In this document: positions 23,761-31,320 of the stretch, one piece after another
How the letters are laid out: each line of letters begins with the position of its first letter
Position numbering within the stretch: position 1 is the first letter of the stretch
Assembly: GCA_009602725.1 (NCBI GenBank)
Contig: WELB01000216.1
Span: 153,824 to 191,356, forward strand
Direction: 5' to 3'
From: Spirogloea muscicola
Lineage: Eukaryota > Streptophyta > Zygnematophyceae > Spirogloeales > Spirogloeaceae
Length of the DNA stretch: 37,533 bases
Made by a program: the position numbers and the translations under genes
The notes under the pieces: generated by a model
Databases searched by the model: none
What the model was told of the DNA's origin: nothing
What the model saw: the letters and a program-made list of their open reading frames with translations, nothing else

Positions 23761-24646
23761 ACCTGCTCCTTGTCAGTGTGCTTCTCTAGGAAATTGACTG
23801 TTATGCACTGTATATGCTCCCGAGAAGTCTGCTGAATGAAGACTTTCTCAAGCAGCTATTGCCACAGTGCACATGCAGTGCAGCTGCCGTTGCAGCTCTT
23901 GCACCTGCATATGGCTCCAGCTTGCCCTTTACTGACACGCCAAGTAGCGCAAGAAGGTCAGGAACCAGGCAAGGACCCTCGTCCATGAGTTGTTGTTAGC
24001 ACTGTTTGTGATGCGCTACAAGCACTTGCTGCACTCTCATGAGGACAGTATGCTGAGACAAGTGCGATGGTGTGTCGAAGAGCAAATGCTCTCGCCAACT
24101 TCATTGCCAGAGAGGCTGCTATAGATAACCACCACATGACCGCCATTGAGTTGAACTTCGAGATTCAAATCACATAGCGGTCATGGACCACAGCACAGGA
24201 TGCTGACAATGCATGCTCCCAGAATGCATGCTCCCAAGTAGCGGTGCCCGTTGGGACTGTTGGCTAGAATGTACGCTGCTGAAAGCCTCAACATTTTCCT
24301 GTGCATTCCATTTTATCGGCTTGACCAATTATACAGGATATCCTGGGGCGTACTTATGTGGCCTGACTCTACTGGGCTACTTGCTGACACTTCTTACGTC
24401 GACACACCGGACACACCGACACATTGACAGCAACATAGCGAATTGGTGCACCCAACGGGGCCTCCTTTGTGCAAGCATTGGCATTGACGACCACCATAGA
24501 GGGTGGGGGGTAAGGGGGCATGGCAATGGAGGGAAGGAGACTACTTCGCACTCACACCACATCTCTGCTGCATTGAGGGCCAGGCAGCATTGGCAATTGA
24601 ATTTGCAAGCAGCGGAGCAGCGGGCAGCAAGCGAGCCGCACACTGC
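23761..24646. other. Unassigned non-coding interval
   Basis: I recognise no exon, RNA or element core here. It may be the 5' part of the decayed LINE copy next to it. A perfect 14-bp direct repeat (AATGCATGCTCCCA) separated by one base lies at 24208-24236. A 212-codon open frame on the plus strand (24213-24851) has no family signature and overlaps real minus-strand exons. Confidence 0.4.
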
Positions 24647-24948
24647 TCAGCAGGACGCAGCAAGGAGCTCACGGAGCGCGGCATCGATGCAAGCGGTATC
24701 CTCATCATTGTATCCTCGACCTGCTGACCCGCCACCAAGTCAGTGCATGAAGTCAATGAGAATCGGCTGCGGGAGCGGGGAGGGCCAGCCACGCAGCCGG
24801 AAGAAGAGAGCAGGAACTTGCCAGCCATGTGACCCCAAACGCCGGGGATGACGCGTAGCTCTGCATGCGGAATAAGTGCCGCCTCATACGCCGAGTCCTC
24901 AGCCGGAAAGTACAGGTCGCGCTCGGCCGGCATCACGATCACCCGCGC
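24647..24948 (-). pseudogene. C-terminal exons of a homoserine O-acetyltransferase-like alpha/beta hydrolase
   Basis: Two exons join in phase: 24948-24822 and 24720-24647 (stop TGA). The first encodes ARVIVMPAERDLYFPAEDS, with the aspartate of the catalytic triad plausibly in ERDLYF, then IPGVWGHMAG with the conserved catalytic histidine. The second encodes GYNDEDTACIDAALRELLAA. This matches the C-terminus of MetX-type acetyltransferase-like hydrolases (IPSIWGH...FIDAALRELL). The intron begins with GCAAGT, a GC donor. The nucleophile elbow (GGSMGG) and the middle ~250 residues are nowhere upstream up to 26802, so the gene is broken, split by rearrangement, or misassembled. Confidence 0.72.
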
Positions 24949-25076
24949 CTACAATCCACCTCACCAATGTTACCCTCTGAGGAGATTGTGCAAGGGAGGT
25001 GGGGGACGTAGGAGAGAGGCGGTGGCAATCATGAAGAGGACGAACTGAGAAGGGGGAATGAAAGCTTAAGCTGGAG

Positions 25077-25751
25077 GTGGTGGGGACGATCAAGGAGGTG
25101 GGGGTAGATGTGGGGAGAGAGAGGGGGAGAGAGGAAGAGGAGGAGAGAGGGCAGGAGACGGGCGGCGGGGAGCTCCTGGGGGACGCCTTCGAGGTCGAGG
25201 CCACGGCGCAGTACGTGGTCTCGCGGGGCTTCGCCCGCGTCGGCCTCCAGGTGGGCGCGCGCCTTGCCGGCGGCCCTCGGCGGCGGCTGGCTGGCCAAGT
25301 CGGATCGCTACACCACATGCCGTCCAGAGGTGCATGCAGTTTAGGGTTTAGGGTCTAAGGGTGGGGTTTAGGGTGTCCACTGCCGCCACGGCTTTGGCCT
25401 GGCGCCCAAGAGGCACAGGCTGCGTCTCTGGCGCCACGGCTTGGCTCAGAAACCACGCCCCCACTTAGCTACCCCTCCTGAATCTCAGTAATTAGTGAAA
25501 GGACGGAGAAGACGGTGGTCTGAAGCCGCGATTGCTCGCTGCCTGCAGTTCCCGGACGAGCTCCTGGAGCTCAGCGCGGGCGTGGCCGCAGCCCTCTCGG
25601 CAGCCTGCCAGAGGCGCTCGCCGGAGGCCCACGAGGTGCAGCTCTTCGTCATGGCCGACACGAGCTACGGGAGCTGTTGCGTGGACGAGATCGCGGCGGC
25701 ACACGTTGACGCCCAGTGCGTCGTGCACTATGGGCACGCCTGCCTCACAGC
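25077..25751 (+). pseudogene. DPH2-like diphthamide synthesis protein, first two exons only
   Basis: Exons 25077-25250 and 25549-25751 join in phase. The start at 25077 is a guess. The first ends with FEVEATAQYVVS..FARVGLQ and the second begins [12 protein letters not shown]. It continues [36 protein letters not shown]. The FPDE and the cysteine-containing GSCCVD (a cluster-ligand position in DPH1/DPH2) mark the N-terminal domain of the DPH1-DPH2 radical enzyme, which acts on eEF2 histidine. A good GTGAGT donor follows at 25752, but no later DPH2 exon is visible before 37533, so this is a truncated copy or a gene broken by the assembly. FPDE points to DPH2 rather than DPH1. Confidence 0.75.
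25340..25374 (+). repeat. Telomere-type TTTAGGG tract in DPH2-like intron
   Basis: Three GTTTAGGG-type units with variants (GGGTCTAAGGGTGGGG) lie in intron 1 of the DPH2-like fragment, about 90 bp from its donor. Confidence 0.85.
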
Positions 25752-26405
25752 GTGAGTGCCGCGCCCCAGCCCAGTGGCCGTGCCTGTGGTTCCTGCAGGA
25801 GGCCCTGTACTTGTGTGCACTTTGTGCTGGGCGCTCGTCGAGTGTCGCACTCGAGACTCGGCCTCACCTGGTCGTTCGTTCAGCCGTAGTGAGCAGTGAT
25901 CAGGCCTCCTTTGGCTGGCTACCCCTTTACTTCCTCTTCACCGTGAAGGCTCAACGGCAAATGTAGGCACAGGACCTGAGATCGCCACGACCCATCTCTT
26001 TCATTGACAGCTGCGAGCAGCCTGCTTGTGTTACTGAGCCTCTGGCTGACAGCCATGTCAGATGTGCGTGGCTCAAAATCAATACAGGGCTACAGAAAGA
26101 GCTGCTACCGGTATGAACAGTGGGTGGGAGTCCTAGAGTGTGTCATCATTGGCAGCCCATACTGGGTAGCTCAGCTGCCACTCAGGAGCTCACTGTCAGT
26201 CTTCATGGAGTCAGATAGGGTGAGAGAGGAAGCTTGCAGCGGCCACCGACATCCTGCACTCTCGAAATCGTCAGCACGACTTGCTCATCTGCCGCACGCA
26301 ACTTTCCTCTCACTGCCACGTCCATGCGACATGACTTTGTCACAGCTTGCCGTGCTAAGATCAGTCTCATCCACACACATGGGCACTCCGTTGGCTGGCG
26401 CAGGA
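25752..26405. other. Unassigned interval
   Basis: Neither further DPH2 exons on the plus strand nor the missing middle exons of the acetyltransferase on the minus strand can be found. Codon-length open frames exist but none has a recognisable motif. Confidence 0.45.
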
Positions 26406-26789
<384 letters not shown>

Positions 26790-26801
26790 GGAGAGCCACA
26801 C

Positions 26802-27099
26802 CGATGAGCCAGTCGTTCTCCCAGTGCGTGCCGGCGTAGCAGGTGGGGTAGAGCACGGCGTTGGCCCTGGCGGCGTCCAGGCGGCCCCAGGTGCGGAAGG
26901 CCAGCCAGGCGCCCGGCAGCACGCGCCCGCACTCGAGCGCCAGGTCGCCCACCTCGAAGCGCTCGCAGGCGCGCCGCTCCGCTGCGCAGCCACCGCCGCC
27001 GGGCTGAGCCCGAGGTTTGAGCCCTGGCGCCCTGAATGTGAACCCTAATTCGCCCTATTAGGGTTTCTTCTCACCCAGCGTCATGGCGCGGGGGTCCAT
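26802..27099 (-). pseudogene. N-terminal exons of a homoserine O-acetyltransferase-like hydrolase
   Basis: Exon 26981-26802 encodes FEVGDLALECGRVLPGAW, LAFRTWGRLDAARANAVLY and PTCYAGTHWENDWLIG. This is the start of a MetX-like alpha/beta hydrolase (YxLGDFxLxxGxxLPxAxLAYxTYG ... FPTWYTGTH) and includes the oxyanion-region GTH. A short first exon 27099-27075 (MDPRAMTLG) fits in phase through a 93-bp intron with GTGAGA and GCGCAG ends; that exon is tentative. The donor after LIG leads straight into the CT array. It probably belongs to the same gene as 24647-24948, but nothing in between completes it. Confidence 0.72.
27041..27066. repeat. Telomere-type inverted pair (AACCCTAA / TTAGGGTTT)
   Basis: AACCCTAATTCG followed by CCTATTAGGGTTT forms two telomere motifs facing each other, within the short putative first intron of the acetyltransferase-like gene. 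Confidence 0.8.
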
Positions 27100-27239
27100 G
27101 GCCGCCGCCGCCGGCGCTGCTGCCGGCGGGCCCACGTGGGCGCCCCCGTGGCCCCGGGCTCCAACTTCACCTGGCCAGGAAGAATGCGGCTGCTGATAAT
27201 TATAAGAGCGGCTGTAATGGAAAAGAGAAAGCGGCTGCT

Positions 27240-27495
27240 GATATGAAAGAATCGGCTGTGAAATGCCAGCCAGATGCATACAGGTGTTCATGACGGAGCC
27301 AAAGGCTAGGCAGACAGGGCGCCCTCAATACCCCCGTGTCAGCAGTAGGAAGTCAGATAGGAAAAGGAAGAGAGAAAGCGCAGCCACATTGACTGGTGGC
27401 TGGGAGAGGACAGCCCAAAGGAATGCACAAGGTCTGAAGGAGCCGGAGTGCTGAAGGACTAAGACATCAGCAAGGGGACGCTCAGTAACCTCAGC
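27240..27495 (-). mobile_element. LINE-type 3' tail with two hairpin repeats
   Basis: Read on the minus strand, GAGGTTACTGAGCGTC (about 27475-27490) is the family's terminal Gly-Tyr-stop and following bases. It is followed by a B-type hairpin unit (27391-27425; CAGCCACC..CAATGTGGC in the minus sense) and another relic, GGCTGTGAAATGCCAGCC, near 27247. It lies tail-out and abuts a plus-strand copy that starts at 27500. Confidence 0.6.
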
Positions 27496-27499
27496 GGTC

Positions 27500-27700
27500 C
27501 ATGGCCCACGCTCTGCACCTGCGAGCTGGCCGTGCTCTCGCTGCGGGCTCTGGCTTTCGTCAGGCCTCCGGCTTTCGTGGCGGCGCTCCAGCTCCCCAAG
27601 TTAGCTTGTCAGATTTGTTTGTGCTCACCCGTGGGTACTAATGTCATCTTAGGTACCTTAGATTAGGTCTCCGTATTATGTAGCATTGTTTAGTCTGCAC
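27500..27700 (+). mobile_element. LINE-type C-terminal fragment (plus strand)
   Basis: An open frame 27501-27641 encodes AHALHLRAGRALAAGSGF and ends LSDLFVLTRGY-stop. It matches the C-termini of the minus-strand copies at 28433 (LHLRAGRALAAASGSG ... SDLRLLSRGY) and 30378 (AHALHQKAGRALAG ... SDLYVLTRGY). It is heavily 5'-truncated. The following UTR differs from the other subfamilies. Confidence 0.78.
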
Positions 27701-27779
27701 TCGACTCTGCCTGAACAATGTATTGGCTTGAATTGGCCTCCCTTTCAATTCATGCGCCCCGCGCGCCTTCTCTCTCTCT

Positions 27780-27996
27780 CTCTTTCGTCAGGGTGATAGC
27801 TTCCCGGCAGCTAGTCTGTCGGATCTGAGGCTCCTCACTCGTACTTATTGAGTGATCCATCCTCCCCCTGTTTTACCATTGCATCCTCAGGCCCCTTTGT
27901 AGCTGCTCACCGCTCTTAGGCCCCTCTGAACCTTTGTGAATTCTTTTTGGGCTGGCTTTTCGCAGCCCTTGCCCCCATTGGGAGTGCCACTTCTTC
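27780..27996 (+). mobile_element. Second plus-strand LINE-type 3' tail with hairpin repeat
   Basis: The frame GDSFPAASLSDLRLLTRTY-stop (stop at 27849-27851) repeats the family C-terminus. Its 3' UTR runs into TTTTTGGGCTGGCTTTTCGC and CAGCCCTTGCCCCCATTGGG, a complete hairpin unit ending CACTTCTTC at 27996. It lies only about 140 bp after the end of the previous tail. Confidence 0.75.
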
Positions 27997-28039
27997 TCTA
28001 GTCAAAAAGCTGCAAGTCGGAGTAAAGAAAGTGCCCGCC

Positions 28040-28300
28040 CTATGAGGATAGGGGCTGGAAAAGCCAGCCCAAAAGAATGGGCAAAGTACGAGAAGGGGGC
28101 CAGGGGAAGAAAGGAAGAAAGCGCGGCCAGATTGACTGGTGGCTGGGAAAGGCCAGCCCAGGGGAAACGCTAAGATAGACAAGCACAATAAGAAACAAAG
28201 CAGCTACGAGTCACTCAGTAACCCCTGCTAAGGTGCCGCAAATCAGAGATGCTAGGCTCCTGGAAGTGGGTCCCCTGGCCAGAGCCAGAGGCAGCGCGAA
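28040..28300 (-). mobile_element. Minus-strand LINE-type 3' tail, tandem copy
   Basis: Minus-strand coding ends PSISDLRHLSRGY at 28215. Downstream (to about 28040) are a B-type hairpin unit (28105-28165) and an A-type unit (about 28040-28085; GGGGCTGGAAAAGCCAGCCC plus AAAAGAATG). It is a second, 3'-only copy placed head-to-tail after the longer element that ends at 28433. Confidence 0.72.
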
Positions 28301-29890
28301 GAAAGTGCTCGCCCATTGAGAATAGGGGCTGGAAAAGCCAGCCCAAAAAAGAATGAACAGAGTACGAGAAGGGGGCCAGGGGAAGCGCTAAGAAAAACAA
28401 GCACACAGAGAAACAAAGCAGCTACGAATCACTCAGTAACCTCTGCTGAGCAGCCGCAGGTCGGAGATGCTAGGCTCGTGGAAGTGGGTCCCCTGGCCAG
28501 AGCCAGAGGCAGCAGCGAGGGCTCTGCCGGCACGAAGGTGCAGCGTCGGGGCCATAGACCTCTGCAGCGAGACGGCCAGGCGCATACGATGCACTTGCGC
28601 CAGCGATTCGGCTGCAGGGAAGTCCACCGGCTCCCCATGGAAGCGACGGGCGATGGTGTGGCGGGCGAGCTGGGCGAGCAGCTCGAGCCACCGAGCGCCC
28701 AGCGCCCCATGGGTGTCAATTGCCAACGGAAAGAACTCTTCTTCCCGCGGATGATCTGCGTACTTGAGCTCTTTAGCCCGAGCGGCGCAGGCGACCGCAT
28801 AGCCAGCCTTGGTGGCACATTGGGCTGGGTGTGAGCGGTCGTATGCATCGGTGGTCACCACGTCCAGGAGAAGACGTGGCCCGCCGGCCTGTGGGGTGGC
28901 CACCAGGACTACACGCCGGGCGTGGAGACCGTCGGCCCTTTCCTGGATCGGCATGATGCCGGAGTGCTCCGCTGCCACGGAGAAGCCAGCCTCCAACAGG
29001 ATGCCATGCATCGCATCGCGGAGGCAGTCGTGGGCCGCTGTCCGCTCGCCGACGTGGGCGCAGCGCAGAACATGAGCGGCCAGCTCCCCAGACTCGGCCC
29101 CTCGCTCGCCGCATACACACTGACGCACGCCCTGGAGATATGGAGGCGGCAGCCCCAGGAGCCAGTGGGCGGCAATGCGAAATCCCTCATCGGGTAGAGC
29201 GAGGGCGTCATTGATGGGGAGGGCCTGAAGCCACGCCGCTGCCCCCGGGGAGCAGGCCGATTGAAGTCTCGCGCGCCCTCGCAAGTCGGCCTCGGGGAGC
29301 TGCAGCACGGCGGTGGTGTAGGCGGCCTTGTCGACCACAGCCGCGAAGCACGCTTGACTGCGCAGGTCACCGGTGTGCGCGAGGTGCGCAAAGGAGACCG
29401 CCTGGCGTGCCAGGTCCGGGTGCGCCGCGAGCAGCTCCTGGTGGGCGGAGCGAAGCAACACCTGGAACGGCAGCGGGCCATGTCGACCTCCACCACCGCC
29501 TGCTCCAGTGCACGCCGGCCGTGGACCATGAAGCGCTGGGCCACGGAGGCGGCAGTCTGCGCCCAGCTGCCGAGGTATGCAGCCCGGCAAGAACGGGCGA
29601 GCGGGCGCAGGCCGAGACCACCGTGGCTGAGGGGTAGCGCCGCCTGGTGGATAGGGGCTGGCGACTGGAGGAAGCCCTGGTGACGGACCAGGGCCGCCAA
29701 GCTCGCCACCATGCCTGCATCAAAATCCCGTACGCCGCCAACGCCCCTGGGGACAGCGGAGTGGCCCGCGTCAAGTACTGGGGCCGCTGCCCAATGGCCT
29801 TGGTCAACATAGCCAACGACAGCTGCATGTCGTCCAGCTCGGGAAGCCGGGCCGCAGGCTGAAGGCAGCGAGGACTCTGCCTTGTCCATT
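28301..29890 (-). mobile_element. 5'-truncated non-LTR (LINE-type) retroelement, post-RT region, frameshifted
   Basis: Reading from 29890 leftwards, three frames are needed. The first has LPELDDMQLSLAMLTKAIGQ, the second ALPLSHGGLGLRPL and AAYLGSWAQTAA. The third (about 29500-28433) has AAAWLQALPIND and FRIAAHWLLGLPPPY, then a zinc-knuckle-like CVCGERG..AAHVLRCAH (CX1CX12HX3C). It continues RLLLDVVTTDAYD, FFPLAIDTHGALG, FHGEPVDFPAAESLAQVHRM and ends SDLRLLSRGY at 28433. This order is typical of the region downstream of reverse transcriptase in algal LINE-type elements; the RT core itself is missing. At least two frameshifts make it non-functional. Its 3' UTR (28301-28432) contains an A-type hairpin unit near 28305-28350. 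Confidence 0.8.
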
Positions 29891-30115
29891 CCTTTGGGCT
29901 GGCCTTTCCCAGCCCAGCCCAGCCCAGCGGCTGCTTAGCAGAGGTTACTGAGTGATTCTCCTGTAGCATCTTTGGCTTTTGTCCATTCTTTTTTGGCTGG
30001 CTTGTGCCAGCCCCTCTCTTCTAAGGGCGAGCTTTTCCTTTCCCAGCCCCTCGCCCCTCTGGGAAAACGTGTGTTTCCCAGCCACCAGTCAATCTGGCCG
30101 CGATTTCTTCTGCCG
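29885..30115 (+). mobile_element. Plus-strand LINE-type 3' tail with hairpin repeats
   Basis: CGGCTGCTTAGCAGAGGTTACTGAGTGATTC (starting 29929) matches the end and stop context of the minus-strand element. It is followed by TTGTCCATTC and hairpins near 29985-30017 and 30043-30110 (the last B-type, CCAGCCACCAGTCAATCTGG). Before it, 29898-29930 is an expanded hairpin arm, GGGCTGGCCTTTCCCAGCCC with extra CAGCC units. Confidence 0.68.
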
Positions 30116-30321
30116 GCACGAAAGGTGCAGCGCGCGGGCCATAGACCTCTGCATGCCCATTGAGGATAGGGGCTGGAAAAGCCAGCCTAAACGAATGAAC
30201 AGTGACTGCAGAGTCTGCAGCGAGACGGCGCATACGGTACACTTGCGCCAGCGACCCGGCTGCACGAAAGTCTACCGGCTCCCCATGAAGGACGTGTGTA
30301 ATAAGAGCTGGGGAGGCCATG
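30116..30321 (-). mobile_element. LINE-type ORF fragment interrupted by a hairpin unit
   Basis: On the minus strand HGEPVDFRAAGSLAQVYRMR matches the 28433 element (FHGEPVDFPAAESLAQVHRM). The alignment resumes at the codons for SMAPTLHLRAG after a 66-bp insertion. It is a third subcopy, truncated at both ends. Confidence 0.78.
30153..30213 (-). mobile_element. 61-bp hairpin unit inserted in a LINE frame, with 5-bp direct repeats
   Basis: Compared with the uninterrupted copy at 28521-28640, this copy carries extra sequence between two TCTGC pentamers (30148-30152 and 30214-30218); the intact copy has one. The insert contains GCCCATTGAGGATAGGGG, the hairpin GGGCTGGAAAAGCCAGCC and a CGAATGAACAG box, all shared with the unit at 28305-28360. 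The arrangement looks like an insertion with a target-site duplication; template switching during copying is the alternative. Confidence 0.7.
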
Positions 30322-31010
30322 TGTGGCCAAGCACAAAGGCAAGCACATTGACAAATGTACGTTATCTGCTGACCCGCTCAGTAACCACGAGTCAGCACAT
30401 AGAGGTCGCTAACTGATGCTCGAATACCGGACGGCAATAGACAAGCTCTTGAACTACCAGCCAAGGCTCGACCAGCTTTCTGATGCAACGCATGAGCCTG
30501 AGCTCGCTGCAGACAAGCTGACACTCGACGTCGCAAAATTGACAGATAGGCTGCCGGCATGCCCATGTGGGCTGGAACCATATCCTCGCGTCGTGCATAT
30601 ACCAGACTCGCTATGTTCTCAAGTAGGGTATGGAAGCGAGGACCCAAGCAGCCGAAAGTGTCGATTGCGGCCGGGAGAAGGTGGTCGCTGCGGGGGTAGT
30701 CAGAGTAGTGTCGGAGCTTTCTCTGCTCAGCACCTCCCACTGCGTGGCCAGCAATGTGTGTGAAAGCGGAACTCTTGTATGCCTCGGTCACCACCACATC
30801 CACCAAGGCTCGTGGGCCTCCGCCAGGTTGTACACCCACAATGTCCAGGGTGCGATGGTGATGGCGACCCTGGGAATCCGTGGTGATGGGCACTACATTG
30901 ATTACTTCCACAATGGCGCGGTAGCCGGCGTCGCGCATCAAGCCCGCCAGGGCGTCTTGTAGGAGATTGTGGACATACAGAGGGTGCCAGGCGAGGCGAG
31001 GTCCCACCAA
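30322..31010 (-). mobile_element. 5'-truncated LINE-type element with candidate nuclease module
   Basis: The minus frame from about 31005 to 30378 reads LYVHNLLQDALAGLMRDAGY, then RTLDIVGVQPGGGPRALVDV and VTEAYKSSAF. It continues QRKLRHYSDYPRSDHLLPAAIDTFGCLGPRF, AHALHQKAGRALAG and ends ASVSDLYVLTRGY. It is open throughout, so it is a younger copy than its neighbours. The segment LD-X14-D with a following D-V-V-V and K resembles the R2-type restriction-like endonuclease core (PD-X12-14-D). The 5' end is truncated near 31010; the 3' UTR reaches about 30322. Confidence 0.78.
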
Positions 31011-31104
31011 CAGTAAAATGAAGAGAAAAGAAGATATGAATGGGGCTAAGGAGAAAGACGAAATTAATTGCACGTAACCGGGGCCTTAACCCCCGGCGCT
31101 GCAT

Positions 31105-31310
31105 TTTTAAGCCCTAACCCAGCACCTCGTATCTTGACCCGAGCCTAGACCTGAAGTGCTAAGCAGATCTTAATCCCTCCAAATCCAAAACCCTAACTCT
31201 CACCCCACAAACGCAGTAGCTTGTATGTTGACCCTGAGCCTGGACCCAGACTACTTTAGCGTATTTCAATCCATCCAAAGCCACCCAGAACCCTAAACCC
31301 TACACCAGAA
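31105..31310. repeat. Degenerate tandem duplication with telomere motifs upstream of the RCC1 gene
   Basis: Two units of about 85-100 bp share, in order, GTATCTTGACCCGAGCCTAGACC / GTATGTTGACCCTGAGCCTGGACC (shortened), AATCCCTCCAAATCCA / AATCCATCCAAAGCCA and terminal ACCCTAA motifs. The second ends AACCCTAAACCCTAC eleven to thirteen bases before the start codon region at 31321. Confidence 0.7.
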
Positions 31311-31320
31311 AGGCAGCAGC

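Noticed and set aside
24213-24851. 212-codon plus-strand open frame
   Set aside because: It overlaps minus-strand exons that match a known hydrolase family in phase and has no motif of its own.
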